DNA from: Konateibacter massiliensis
GTDB lineage: Bacteria; Bacillota; Clostridia; Lachnospirales; Lachnospiraceae
Direction: 5' to 3'
Length of the DNA stretch: 64,000 bases
Assembly (NCBI RefSeq): GCF_900184995.1
Contig: NZ_LT860099.1
Location: 1,266,269 to 1,330,268 of the forward strand
Below, one piece after another: positions 27,055-36,035 of this stretch. The notes under the pieces are model-generated. The model did not search any database. It had not been told where the DNA came from and was given only the letters and a program-made list of their open reading frames with translations. The position numbers and the translations under genes were made by a program. The number at the start of each line of letters is the position of its first letter. The first letter of the stretch is position 1.

Positions 27055-28177
27055 AACGTTCCCTCCTAATTGCCAAAAAGCTTCCAACACACAAAATTGC
27101 TGCTATGACAAGCATGCTGATAATATTTTGTCGATAACGGTCATAGGTGTTGTAAATGTCCAGACTGTAAAGAGCATCCACAATAAGTGCCGCAGGATTG
27201 ATACGATTTATGATAGGAGCATTCTGCTCTACAATATCCTTCATATTTCCCATCATAAGTCCGCTCAAAAAACATTCCGTCATGGTTACGCTCAGCATGA
27301 CAGCCATTTTCCCTCCCATCGAGCCTTTTCCTACACTTCCGATAAATGTTCCGGTTGCAATACCGATAATTCCCCCTACAAGAACCGTTAGGATTAAATA
27401 AGGCATATTGTATCCGATGTCAACTTTCAGCACATAGATCAAATAAAAAACAGTCACCAGCGTGCATAAAAACTGTCCGATAATAAGAGCCGTAAAGTCT
27501 CCTAAAATCATTTTCATCTTATTTTCCGGAGAAGAAATCCTCCTTGCGCCAAGTGCAGATAAATTTGCTTTCAAATCAATCGCAGTGCTCATTCCTGAAA
27601 AACAGCCATATAGACAGCTCATAGCAATCAATGCATAAAAGTATGACATCATTGGGTCACTTACATGGTCTGTGAAGCTTGTTTCCTTTACTACACTAAC
27701 ATCCGCAGTCACAAGCTCTATTGCTCTCTCCAGCTTATCCGGTGAAGTCATTGCAATGTTTGTAATTGTCTCTTTTGTCTGTCCATACTTATTTAAAAAG
27801 CTGCTTAGTATGCTTTCATTTAGCCCCTCTCCATTTACCGTCAGAGTAATTTCCTTTCCATTGTAGATGATGCCCGCTATTTCCTTTTGGAAAAGCAGCT
27901 CCTTGGCTTCCTCTTCCTCCTCCGTCATAATATGAATAAGCGGTGTGTCACCTTCTTTTTCAAGTTCGTTTATAATCTTACCAAACTCTTCGTCTGCCCC
28001 CTCCGCCGTAATATACGCGATATCAATGGTTTGAAACGCCTCATCCTTCTGCGTAATATTCCCAAAACTGATATAAAACAGCGTTCCGAGAATAAGGGGA
28101 AATGCCAGACACCAAAATAATTCATCTTTTGTGCGAAATAATTTTAATAATCTATATTTTACTAATTGAATAAACAT
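27041..28177 (-). CDS. ABC-2 type transporter permease
   Basis: A 378-residue permease. An N-terminal helix with LFRTKDELFWCLAFPLILGTLFY (about 13-36) precedes an extracytoplasmic region of about 130 residues and six C-terminal helices. The second helix group carries the SLGARRISSPENKMK-like coupling loop common in ABC-2 proteins. It is the partner of the 385-residue permease immediately downstream. It lies 30 bases after the ATPase gene. Substrate unknown; drug or antimicrobial peptide export is a reasonable inference because a sensor kinase and LuxR-type regulator are encoded just upstream. Confidence 0.87.
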   Translation of the reverse strand: MFIQLVKYRLLKLFRTKDELFWCLAFPLILGTLFYISFGNITQKDEAFQTIDIAYITAEGADEEFGKIINELEKEGDTPLIHIMTEEEEEAKELLFQKEIAGIIYNGKEITLTVNGEGLNESILSSFLNKYGQTKETITNIAMTSPDKLERAIELVTADVSVVKETSFTDHVSDPMMSYFYALIAMSCLYGCFSGMSTAIDLKANLSALGARRISSPENKMKMILGDFTALIIGQFLCTLVTVFYLIYVLKVDIGYNMPYLILTVLVGGIIGIATGTFIGSVGKGSMGGKMAVMLSVTMTECFLSGLMMGNMKDIVEQNAPIINRINPAALIVDALYSLDIYNTYDRYRQNIISMLVIAAILCVGSFLAIRRERYASI

Positions 28178-28207
28178 AATATCCTCCTCTTTCTATTTAT
28201 ACGCCGC

Positions 28208-29149
28208 CTAGTCCCTCAACTCTTTTCCGGTAATTTCTAAAAATACGTCGTTTAACGTAGGAAGCTCTGCGTAAACCCTTCCGAACGGAATTTGATTTTC
28301 CTGCATATAATCCAGAATGCGGATTAAATTATGTTTTCCTCTGCTGCATTTGATATGCAGCTTGTTTTCCACATAATCAACCTGATACACATGGTTAATC
28401 TGCCTGATTTCCTCCAGGTGCTTTTCCTCCAGTGAAAGTACTTCTATATTGATGGTCTCACCTGTCTTAATCATCAATTTCAGTTCTTCCTTTGTCCCGA
28501 TTGCCAAATTTTTTCCCTTATCCATAATTGCAATTCTGCTGCAAATCTGCTCTACCTCATCCATATAGTGAGAGGTATAAATAATTGTGGCTCCCTGCCG
28601 ATTCAGCTCCATGATACCCTCCAATATTTTATTTCGACTCTGGGGATCAACGGCAACCGTCGGTTCGTCCAGAATAATCAGCTTGGGCTTATGGGCAATT
28701 CCGCAGGCGATATTGAGCCTTCGAAGCAATCCTCCCGAGAGCTTTTTCGGATAAAATTTGCGAAAGTCTGCAAGCCCTACAAATTCAATTGCCTCCTCCA
28801 CATATTCTCTTCTTTTCTTTTTATCACTGACGTACAGTCCGCAGAAATAGTCAATGTTCTCATATACGGTTAATTCATTAAAAACAGCTACATTCTGAAA
28901 CACAATTCCGATATCACGCTTTAAATTATATTTATTCGGCTCCATTTTTTCGCCAAACACCTCAATGCTTCCCTTATCAAAGCTCAGCAATGCCAAAATG
29001 CAGTTGATTGCCGTAGTTTTTCCTGAGCCGTTTGGCCCAAGAAGTCCAAATATTTCGCCCTCCTCAATCTCCAGACTGAAATGGTCGAGTGCTACAAGTT
29101 CACTGTATCGTTTTACCAAATTTTCTATTTTTATTACCGGTGCTGCCAT
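28208..29149 (-). CDS. ABC-2 transporter ATP-binding protein
   Basis: A 313-residue DrrA/CcmA-type ATPase. Walker A GPNGSGKTT, signature LSGGLLRRLNIACG, Walker B LIILDEPTVAVD and H-loop IIYTSHYMDEV are all intact. The C-terminal 85 residues form the extra domain usual in this group. The start at 29149 (MAAPVIKIENL) has AGGAGG six bases upstream; two in-frame ATGs further up lack sites. It is separated from the upstream response regulator gene by a region filled with large inverted repeats. Confidence 0.92.
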   Translation of the reverse strand: MAAPVIKIENLVKRYSELVALDHFSLEIEEGEIFGLLGPNGSGKTTAINCILALLSFDKGSIEVFGEKMEPNKYNLKRDIGIVFQNVAVFNELTVYENIDYFCGLYVSDKKKRREYVEEAIEFVGLADFRKFYPKKLSGGLLRRLNIACGIAHKPKLIILDEPTVAVDPQSRNKILEGIMELNRQGATIIYTSHYMDEVEQICSRIAIMDKGKNLAIGTKEELKLMIKTGETINIEVLSLEEKHLEEIRQINHVYQVDYVENKLHIKCSRGKHNLIRILDYMQENQIPFGRVYAELPTLNDVFLEITGKELRD

Positions 29150-29303
29150 TGAAATCCTCCTCATCTTAAATCCCTTTTGGTTTCTTGTATCTCTATCATA
29201 ATACGTTTGCGCTTGCAGGGTAAGTGAACGCAATCACTGATTTATGTGACAAATGTAATAAATTGTTCCCTCCTATATTCATATACTGAATGCATATAAC
29301 CAT

Positions 29304-29349
29304 TTTCAGGGAGTGTCGCACTGTCATGTTAGTGCGACACTCCCTGAAA
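29304..29349. repeat. Perfect 19-bp inverted repeat
   Basis: Arms 29304-29322 (starting TTTCAGGGAG, ending TCGCACT) and 29331-29349 are exact reverse complements with an eight-base loop GTCATGTT. Neither strand has a T run after it. It lies 155 bases upstream of the ABC ATPase start. Confidence 0.85.
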
Positions 29350-29367
29350 TCTTACTGCAAAATTTAA

Positions 29368-29473
29368 TTCTGATAATATAAACTATCGGAAGAAAACCAA
29401 GCACGAGCGAAGCGAGTATTTGGTTTTACCCTATAGTTTAGCGACAAAACGAAGTTTTGGAGCATTATCAGAA
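29368..29473. repeat. Putative three-way-junction structured element
   Basis: A closing stem TTCTGATAAT (29368-29377) / ATTATCAGAA (29464-29473) encloses two arms. Arm one is TAAACTAT/ATAGTTTA (29379-29386, 29433-29440), continuing as AAAACCAA/TTGGTTTT (29393-29400, 29420-29427) around a loop containing GAGCGAAGCGAG. Arm two is CAAAAC/GTTTTG (29445-29450, 29454-29459). The closing stem overlaps the stop codon of the response regulator gene. All arms are perfect matches. Confidence 0.65.
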
Positions 29474-30097
29474 GTGTTTTTGATTCTGATAATAAAACAC
29501 TGCAAGCTGTGTCCGGTCTCTTAAATTAAGTTTATCCAATATATTGCTTAGATAGTTTCGAACCGTTCCCTCGCTTAAGAAGAGTTCCTCGGCTATCTCC
29601 TTATTGCTCAGCCCTCTCGCAACTGCCTGAATGATTTCATATTCCTTGTCGGATATGCCAAAAACAGAATAGTCTTTTTTGGGGGAACTGTTTAATAAAT
29701 TCGGAATTTTTAATACAATTTCATTTCCAAATACACTTTGCCCGCTGAAAACTGCCTTGACCGCCGGGAGTATACTCTCAAAATCCTGTTTTAATATGTA
29801 GCCCTTTGCGCCGATATGCAATGCCTGAATAATATATTCGTCGTCCAAAAAGGTAGTCAAAAACAAAATCTTCGCTTCTCTATGCTTTTTAATGATTTCT
29901 TTCGCCGCCTCAATTCCCGTCATAGTGTCCATGCGGATATCCATCAAAAGTACATCCGGCTTATGCTTTTCAAACAGCTCAATTGCTTCGGCACCGTTTT
30001 TTCCCATCTCCAGCACTTCCACTTCGCCGCCTGACTCCAATATAGTTTTTAGTGACAGCGTCACAAGCTTATCATCATCTACAATTACAACCTTCAC
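29468..30097 (-). CDS. Response regulator, NarL/FixJ (LuxR-HTH) family
   Basis: A 209-residue regulator. The receiver domain shows VVIVDDDKLV, the phosphoacceptor aspartate in LLMDIRMDTMTG and the lysine in GYILKQDFE. The C-terminal LuxR-type helix-turn-helix is LSNKEIAEELFLSEGTVRNYLSNILDKL. The likely start is GTG at 30097, because AGGAGGGG sits seven bases before it, four bases past the kinase stop; the longer ATG frame lies within the kinase gene. It probably controls the adjacent ABC-2 exporter. Confidence 0.92.
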   Translation of the reverse strand: MKVVIVDDDKLVTLSLKTILESGGEVEVLEMGKNGAEAIELFEKHKPDVLLMDIRMDTMTGIEAAKEIIKKHREAKILFLTTFLDDEYIIQALHIGAKGYILKQDFESILPAVKAVFSGQSVFGNEIVLKIPNLLNSSPKKDYSVFGISDKEYEIIQAVARGLSNKEIAEELFLSEGTVRNYLSNILDKLNLRDRTQLAVFYYQNQKHF

Positions 30098-30101
30098 CCT
30101 T

Positions 30102-31184
30102 TTACCCCTCCTGTTTTTCTTTCGTTTTCGGTATTGAGACAAATATTTTAAAACCTTTAGCGTCCTCTTCCATTGAGATATTTCCGTTCAGGCTCATCAC
30201 TCTTGCGTTCATATTTTCCAATCCCATTCCGCCCTCTTTTTTCTTTGTCTTGCCGCTTCCGTTATCCTTGATAAGCAACTGATAAAAAACCGGATGCTCC
30301 CTCACCCCGATATCAATCCTGTCCGCATCGCTATGCTTGGCGGTGTTGGTCAATGCTTCCTTTATAATCATGATAAAGCAATATTTTATCTCCTTTGGTA
30401 CAAAGCCTGACATATCGTAGTCAAACTTTATTTTATAATCAGGAAACTCCTCCGTCAGACTCTTTATACTCGCCTGCAAATCAATGGAGTCCTCATGCAA
30501 ACCATGGACGCTTTCCCTGATGCTGTTCATCGCCATATTAAGTGTATCCTTTAGAGACAATAAGCTCTCGGACAGCATCTCATCCTTGCAGACTGCCAGC
30601 AGGGCGCCTACCTGCAAAAGAGATCTTGAAAGCATATGTCCCACATTATCATGAATTTCCCTCGCAATGCGGTTTCGCTCTTTCAGCATAGCCAGATGAA
30701 TCTCATAATCCTGGTTTTCAATCAGCATTTTATTTTTATTGCTCAGGTACAAATTTAATTCCTGACTGGTATCCCGAAGCCGTTTATACTCCTCTTGAAG
30801 CTTTGTATGCCGCTTTGTCCGATACTGCATAATGACGGCAAGCACAATACCCAGTACATTAATTCCGATATGAAAAACGTCATTGCCAGACCAGTAGGGA
30901 ATCAATATAAAAAATGCCGCTGCCGCCAGATATTTTAACTGAAAAAAGGTAACATCATAAAGAAGCAGCGGAAGAAAAATGCAAAAAAGTGGATTAGCGA
31001 TACAAAAGGTACCATATAAAATAAATAAGAAAGAGGTCACCTTAGATGATTTAAAATAGTAGCACAGGGCGCTGATAGAAATTGCAATCAATATGCTGAT
31101 TACAGTATCAGTATTAACAGGTATAAAAGCCAAGGAAAAGCAGCATATTAAAAACAAAATTATTTTATCCGCGATGACAGCCAT
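30102..31184 (-). CDS. Sensor histidine kinase (HisKA_3 / DesK-LiaS type)
   Basis: A 360-residue kinase with five or six N-terminal helices (about 5-125), a short coiled coil, the dimerisation/phosphoacceptor motif REIHDNVGHMLSRSLLQ (about 177-193) and a GHKL domain. The N box is IKEALTNTAKHSDA and the G box DNGSGKTKKKEGGMGLENM. There is no sizeable outside sensor domain, so it is an intramembrane-sensing type. It pairs with the response regulator that begins four bases after its stop. Downstream ABC-2 genes suggest response to a membrane-active compound. Confidence 0.92.
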   Translation of the reverse strand: MAVIADKIILFLICCFSLAFIPVNTDTVISILIAISISALCYYFKSSKVTSFLFILYGTFCIANPLFCIFLPLLLYDVTFFQLKYLAAAAFFILIPYWSGNDVFHIGINVLGIVLAVIMQYRTKRHTKLQEEYKRLRDTSQELNLYLSNKNKMLIENQDYEIHLAMLKERNRIAREIHDNVGHMLSRSLLQVGALLAVCKDEMLSESLLSLKDTLNMAMNSIRESVHGLHEDSIDLQASIKSLTEEFPDYKIKFDYDMSGFVPKEIKYCFIMIIKEALTNTAKHSDADRIDIGVREHPVFYQLLIKDNGSGKTKKKEGGMGLENMNARVMSLNGNISMEEDAKGFKIFVSIPKTKEKQEG

Positions 31185-31330
31185 TTTCGCCTCCTAGATA
31201 CGCACGTACGACATGTTATGAAGCAATTATATTACAAGTGAATTATATTTACAAGAAAGGAAAAATAGCTTTCTTTTTTCAAAAAAATGGATTACAATAG
31301 AAAGTAGCACTTATGAAAGGAGATATAACC

Positions 31331-31663
31331 ATGGCAAACAAAAAAATAGGTAAATTATTAGCTTTCACAGCTATTGCAGGTGCCGCTATTGCTGCTGGAA
31401 TCGCTTACTTCAAACATAAAAGTAATTCTGAGTTCTATGATGATGATTTCGATGACTTAGATGACGACTTTGACGATGATGAGGATTTTGACTTCCCGCT
31501 TCCTGCAGAAAACGAAGAAAAAACTATAAAAAGGGAGTATGTATCTCTTAATTTAGACAAAGAAGCTGAAAGCCCATCAGAAAACGCTGCGGCAGAAAAC
31601 GTACAAGAAGAAGCTTCCCCAGCAAATGAAGAAGAGACTGTGAAGGCAGCAGGCGCTGAATAA
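31331..31663 (+). CDS. Small membrane-anchored acidic protein
   Basis: A 110-residue protein: basic MANKKIGKLL, one alanine-rich helix (about 8-25, TAIAGAAIAAGIAYF), a very acidic Asp-rich stretch (about 34-54), and a Glu/Ala-rich low-complexity tail. This is the layout of YtxH-like or other small envelope proteins, but no family is recognised. The start at 31331 has AAAGGAG eight bases upstream; an ATG at 31313 lies before that site. One of only four plus-strand genes in the window; its end converges on the MocR gene across a shared terminator. Confidence 0.82.
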   Translation: MANKKIGKLLAFTAIAGAAIAAGIAYFKHKSNSEFYDDDFDDLDDDFDDDEDFDFPLPAENEEKTIKREYVSLNLDKEAESPSENAAAENVQEEASPANEEETVKAAGAE

Positions 31664-31704
31664 AAGGCTCTTTAAACATATGTATAAATTCCTATGATAA
31701 TAAA

Positions 31705-31727
31705 AAGTGTGAGCTTTGCTCACACTT
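31705..31727. terminator. Bidirectional terminator hairpin (GTGTGAGC family)
   Basis: AAGTGTGAGC (31705-31714) / GCTCACACTT (31718-31727), ten base pairs with a TTT loop, between convergent genes. On the minus strand TTTTTATTATC follows; on the plus strand CTTTCC follows. The stop codon of the MocR gene (31720-31722) lies inside the right arm. Confidence 0.75.
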
Positions 31728-33138
31728 CTTTCCATGCCTCTTTTACACGTCTTACCGCTTCCTCTATCTCTTCTTCCGTTATACTGGCATAGCCTAATAT
31801 AATGGTTGTGACGTCCTCAAACAGAGCAGTATTTCCAATTTTGCCGTCTGAAATATAATAGTCAGACAAGCCATATACCTTCACGCCCTGCGCTTTCGCT
31901 TTTTCTATGAGCGTTTCTTCTTTTATCTTCTTCGGGAAATGAACCAAAATATGAACACCTGCATTTTCTCCCGAGATACCCACAATATTTTTCATAGTTT
32001 TCAATTCATTCAGCAAAATATCATGCTTTACCTTGTATATTGCACGCATTTTATTTAAATGGCGCTCATAATAGCCCTCATTGATAAAATGGTCAACTAT
32101 TGTTTGGTCAATTCGCGATACAGTGGAGGCATAAAAACCTTTTTCATAATAACTCTGCATCAATGCCTTGGGAAGCACCATGTAGCTTACACGGATGGCA
32201 GGTGCTATCGATTTGGAAAAGGTTCCAATATAAATCACCTTGTCATTCGGATCATAGCCTTGCAGGCACGGAATCGGTTTTCCTTTGTAGCGGAATTCAC
32301 TGTCGTAGTCGTCCTCAATAATATAGCGCTTCTCTTCCTTGAGTGCCCAGTTTAAAAGCTCCATTCTGCGCTTAATCGGCATGACAATTCCAAGCGGAAA
32401 CTGGTGCGAGGGCATTACATAGGCAATATTGGAATCCGACTGTTCCAGTTCTTTCACGCTCATCCCGTCCTTATCCACCGCAATGCTGTTGACTTTGTAA
32501 TTTAGATTTAAAAAAGTCTTATACGCCTGCTTATAGGTGGGATTTTCCATCGCAATTACATGATTCTTACCAAGTATCTGGCTTAAAATCATAAGCAAAT
32601 AGTCATTTCCGGCTCCCAGAATAACCTGACTCGCCAGACAGTTCACCCCGCGCGCCTGATGAAGATAGGTGCTTATCGTTTCTCTTAAATTTGGCTCACC
32701 AAGCGGAAAACCTAGCTGAAACAGTTCTCTGTTGTCCTCCAGCAATGCATTTTTCGTAATTTTTCTCCATGTATTATAAGGAAAATTCTCCAAATCAATT
32801 CCGTTCGGAGAAAAATCAAACTCTGACGCAGACTTTTCCGGCATCGCATAATCGTCTGTATCCTTCTTGTTGCTTATTTGATACAGACCTTCTATTTGAC
32901 ATACAAAATAACCCTTGCACGGTACAGACTGAATATATCCTTCCGAGACAAGCTGCTCATATGCCAAATCCACAGTGCTCCTGCTTATTTGAAGATTTTT
33001 TGCCAACAGTCTTGTGGAGGGCAGCTTGGCATTAAAGGGCAAAGCTCCTGTCTGGATCTCCGTCTTGATGTAATCATATATCTGTTCATACAAGGGCTTT
33101 TGTCCCTTTCCGTTTAATTCAATCATCAATTCGTACAT
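31720..33138 (-). CDS. MocR-type GntR regulator with aminotransferase domain
   Basis: A 472-residue fusion. The N-terminal GntR winged helix (about 10-78) shows LPSTRLLAKNLQISRSTVDLAYEQL. The rest is a class I aminotransferase-like PLP domain with the lysine in YIGTFSKSIAPAIRVSYMVLP (about 305) and ILGAGNDYLLMILSQIL near residue 170. MocR proteins use PLP or a PLP adduct as effector rather than for catalysis. No pdxST genes are adjacent, so a vitamin B6 role is not supported. The 5' side carries a large structured element. Confidence 0.93.
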   Translation of the reverse strand: MYELMIELNGKGQKPLYEQIYDYIKTEIQTGALPFNAKLPSTRLLAKNLQISRSTVDLAYEQLVSEGYIQSVPCKGYFVCQIEGLYQISNKKDTDDYAMPEKSASEFDFSPNGIDLENFPYNTWRKITKNALLEDNRELFQLGFPLGEPNLRETISTYLHQARGVNCLASQVILGAGNDYLLMILSQILGKNHVIAMENPTYKQAYKTFLNLNYKVNSIAVDKDGMSVKELEQSDSNIAYVMPSHQFPLGIVMPIKRRMELLNWALKEEKRYIIEDDYDSEFRYKGKPIPCLQGYDPNDKVIYIGTFSKSIAPAIRVSYMVLPKALMQSYYEKGFYASTVSRIDQTIVDHFINEGYYERHLNKMRAIYKVKHDILLNELKTMKNIVGISGENAGVHILVHFPKKIKEETLIEKAKAQGVKVYGLSDYYISDGKIGNTALFEDVTTIILGYASITEEEIEEAVRRVKEAWKEV

Positions 33139-33178
33139 GGCTTCCTCCTCGCATACATCAAAGCATCTCCTTATTATC

Positions 33179-33312
33179 GTTCAGAGCCACATCTCGAAAA
33201 CACTACGTGTTTTCGAGATGTGACGTATCCGCCAAATAAATTTGATAAAGAGTATGCTTAGGAATGCGAGCATTCTACACATACTCTTTATCAAATTTAC
33301 TTGGCTCTGAAC
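33179..33312. repeat. Structured element with three-way-junction layout
   Basis: A closing stem GTTCAGAGCCA (33179-33189) / TGGCTCTGAAC (33302-33312) encloses two long perfect hairpins. Arm one is 33190-33203 with 33207-33220 (CATCTCGAAAACAC / GTGTTTTCGAGATG, loop TAC). Arm two is 33237-33256 with 33280-33299 (20 base pairs), carrying an inner GAATGC/GCATTC hairpin (33262-33267, 33270-33275). It lies between the MocR start and the DUF2225 terminator and has no coding potential. No target-site duplication was found. Confidence 0.85.
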
Positions 33313-33322
33313 AGTTACAAAT

Positions 33323-33351
33323 AAGGAAAGCAAAATAATCTTGCTTTCCTT
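33323..33351 (-). terminator. Terminator after the DUF2225 gene
   Basis: AAGGAAAGCAA / TTGCTTTCCTT, eleven perfect base pairs with a seven-base loop, followed on the minus strand by ATTTGT; 23 bases past the stop at 33375. Confidence 0.75.
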
Positions 33352-33374
33352 ACATAGAACACTGCTCGTGACAG

Positions 33375-34217
33375 TTATTCTGCCTTTTTCTTTAAAATCA
33401 TATCCTTCAAATCACGCGCCTTATCCTTTAGGTTGTTCTTTGCAATTCTGGACGTGATAACGTTGGATACCATTCTGGATGCCATATCATACTGCTTGCT
33501 CTCATATGCCAGTGCGGCTAATAAGTAATCCATGGTAGACTCATCCATACCGCACATCGGGAATTCTTCCTTGGCTACAGCTCCCATAAAGCCTTCATAA
33601 GCATTCTTGATGAATTCATCTTCCTCTGCCAATAACTGCTCTGAAAGTTCCTTGTAGTTTGGAAGCGTTTCATCCAACTCTTCTCTCTGAGCACGTAACA
33701 ACCAGCTTATTTTCAAACAGATATATGCCTTTTCACTTGCTCTGCATTTTTTTACAATGGCATTTACAAGTGCAAGCTTGTGCATTTCAATTGCTTCCTC
33801 ATAATTGATAACGCCCTCTTCCTCACCTGTTGACTTAAAGTTTCTACTGATTTTTTCTCTGATTAGAGCTGACTGTGCTCCTGTGATTGCATTAAAATAT
33901 CTTGTCACAGCCGTATATCCGCAGTGTGAGCAGGATACGATATCATATTTCAACGGGTCAATTCCCTGATATCTCGCTCTTAAATCAAAGTCGGTTCCCA
34001 CGAGTCTTGCCTTACCGGTACGAACAGTCTTGGATTTAAAATCCTTATCACAAACAGGGCAATGATGAGTCTTATCAAAAAGCAAATCCTCTTCGGTTAC
34101 CTCTTTTGCTGCTGTACGTTGTTTACCTGCCTCCGGCTTTTTTTCTTCTTCAAAAAGCTTCTCGTCCTCTAAATCCCCTAAACCAAACTTAGCCAAACCT
34201 GACAATAAATTTGCCAT
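33375..34217 (-). CDS. DUF2225 family protein
   Basis: A 280-residue protein with the DUF2225 signature. A CXXC pair in HHCPVCDKDFKSKTVRTGKARL (about 52-73) and a second in IVSCSHCGYTAVTRYF (about 93-108) likely bind zinc. An all-helical TPR-like region follows (about 125-270). The N-terminus is charged, with no signal peptide. The family is widespread in Firmicutes without assigned function. The gene is 15 bases after glnS and shares its transcript; a terminator follows. Confidence 0.9.
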   Translation of the reverse strand: MANLLSGLAKFGLGDLEDEKLFEEEKKPEAGKQRTAAKEVTEEDLLFDKTHHCPVCDKDFKSKTVRTGKARLVGTDFDLRARYQGIDPLKYDIVSCSHCGYTAVTRYFNAITGAQSALIREKISRNFKSTGEEEGVINYEEAIEMHKLALVNAIVKKCRASEKAYICLKISWLLRAQREELDETLPNYKELSEQLLAEEDEFIKNAYEGFMGAVAKEEFPMCGMDESTMDYLLAALAYESKQYDMASRMVSNVITSRIAKNNLKDKARDLKDMILKKKAE

Positions 34218-34232
34218 TCTTTTGTCCTCCTC

Positions 34233-35894
34233 TTAATTAATTTTGAATGAACTCTTCAAAGACACAATTCTATTAAACACTAAATTTTCCGGAGTCGAAT
34301 CTTTTGCATCGATACAGAAAAAACCATTTCTTACAAATTGGTAGCTGTCATAAGCCTTTGCACCTTCAAAACTTGGTTCTACATAACAATTTTTTAATAT
34401 AGTAAGCGAATTCGGATTTACGTTAATACTTCCGTCTTCGTTGTAAACTCCTGCTTCCTCATCTACGATATTCTCATATAAGCGCACTTCACAGTTTACT
34501 GCCTGAGTCGCTGATACCCAGTGAATGGTTCCCTTTACCTTTCTGCCTTCAAAGCCGGAACCGCTTCTCGTCTCAGGGTCATACGTGCAATGTACCTCTG
34601 TGATATTGCCCTCGCTATCCTTGACAAAGCTTTCACATTTGACAAAATATGCATTCATCAAACGCACTTCATTTCCTGGGAACAGTCTGAAATATTTCTT
34701 CGGAGGTTCCTCCATGAAATCTTCTCTCTCGATATACAGCTCTCTTCCAAACGGAACTTTTCTTGTTCCGAGTGCCTCATTTTCCATGTTGTTAGCAACA
34801 TCAAAATATTCAATCTGATCTTCCGGATAATTATCAATAATAAGCTTAATCGGGTCTAAAACTGCCATCATTCTAGGCTTTTTCAGCTTCAAATCCTCTC
34901 TCACGCAATACTCTAACATTGCATAGTCCACAGAGCTGTTTGCCTTGGAAATGCCGCATAAATCTACAAACATTTTGATTGATTCCGGTGTGAAACCTCT
35001 TCTTCTAAGTGCCGCAATCGAAACAAGGCGCGGGTCATCCCAGCCATCCACAATTCCATCCTCAACAAGCTTTTTAATGTATCTTTTGCCTGTCACAACA
35101 TTGGTCAGGTAGAGCTTCGCAAACTCAATCTGTTTTGGCGGATTCTTGTATTCTAATTCTCTGACAACCCAGTCATATAAAGGTCTGTGATCTTCAAATT
35201 CCAGTGTACAGATAGAATGGGTAATTCCCTCGATGGCATCCTCAATCGGATGTGCAAAATCATACATCGGATAAATGCACCATTTATCTCCTGTATTGTG
35301 ATGTGACATATGGGCAACGCGGTAAAGAATCGGATCACGCATGTTGATGTTCGGAGAAGCCATATCGATTTTGGCCCTCAATACCCTTTCTCCATCGGCA
35401 TACTTATCATTCTTCATCCCCTCAAACAGCTCTAGGTTCTCTTCCACTGAACGATTTCTGTATGGGCTGTCCTTTCCCGGTGCGGTAAGTGTTCCTCTAT
35501 ATTCTCTGATTTCCTCCGGTGTCAAATCGCAGACATAGGCTTTTCCCTTTTTAATCAGCTTGACAGCCGCTTCATACATCTGGTCAAAATAGTTGGACGC
35601 AAAAAACAGCCTGTCCTCCCAGTCTGCCCCAAGCCACATGATATCCGCCTTGATTGACTCCACAAACTCCGTCTTTTCCTTGGTCGGATTGGTATCATCA
35701 AATCTCATATTAAACTGTCCGTTGTACTTTTGTGCCAATCCATAGTTCAATAAAATAGACTTTGCATGTCCTATATGAAGATATCCATTCGGCTCCGGCG
35801 GAAAACGTGTCCGAACCGTATCGTAATATCCTTCTTCTAAATCTTTCTCAATTATCTGTTCAATAAAATTTTTGGAAACTACCGCTTCTTCCAT
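34233..35894 (-). CDS. glnS: Glutaminyl-tRNA synthetase
   Basis: A 553-residue class Ib synthetase charging tRNA-Gln. The HIGH motif is in [19 protein letters not shown] (about 30-48). [32 protein letters not shown] is a strong GlnRS/GluRS marker, and [16 protein letters not shown] precedes the anticodon domain. The KMSKS counterpart is TGKRYIKKL, as in many Firmicute GlnRS. Presence of GlnRS means glutamine charging can be direct. TAGGAGGAGC precedes the ATG. The 140-base upstream region holds a CTGCCA/TGGCAG hairpin in the leader. Confidence 0.98.
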   Translation of the reverse strand: MEEAVVSKNFIEQIIEKDLEEGYYDTVRTRFPPEPNGYLHIGHAKSILLNYGLAQKYNGQFNMRFDDTNPTKEKTEFVESIKADIMWLGADWEDRLFFASNYFDQMYEAAVKLIKKGKAYVCDLTPEEIREYRGTLTAPGKDSPYRNRSVEENLELFEGMKNDKYADGERVLRAKIDMASPNINMRDPILYRVAHMSHHNTGDKWCIYPMYDFAHPIEDAIEGITHSICTLEFEDHRPLYDWVVRELEYKNPPKQIEFAKLYLTNVVTGKRYIKKLVEDGIVDGWDDPRLVSIAALRRRGFTPESIKMFVDLCGISKANSSVDYAMLEYCVREDLKLKKPRMMAVLDPIKLIIDNYPEDQIEYFDVANNMENEALGTRKVPFGRELYIEREDFMEEPPKKYFRLFPGNEVRLMNAYFVKCESFVKDSEGNITEVHCTYDPETRSGSGFEGRKVKGTIHWVSATQAVNCEVRLYENIVDEEAGVYNEDGSINVNPNSLTILKNCYVEPSFEGAKAYDSYQFVRNGFFCIDAKDSTPENLVFNRIVSLKSSFKIN

Positions 35895-36035
35895 TTTTGC
35901 TCCTCCTAGTGCATGCCTGCTGCCAGTTTATATCGGAATAAATGGCAGACAAAAAGGCTTATATTATTAATCATATCATATATTTTTGGAATATTAAAGC
36001 ATTTCATACCTAAATGCGACTTATTTCCCACGTGG

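Noticed and set aside
29304-29349. Intrinsic terminator for the response regulator gene
   Set aside because: The stem is strong, but neither strand has a T run after it.
33179-33312. MITE-type transposable element
   Set aside because: The ends are inverted repeats, but no flanking direct duplication is visible and the inside is fully structured; kept as a structured element instead.
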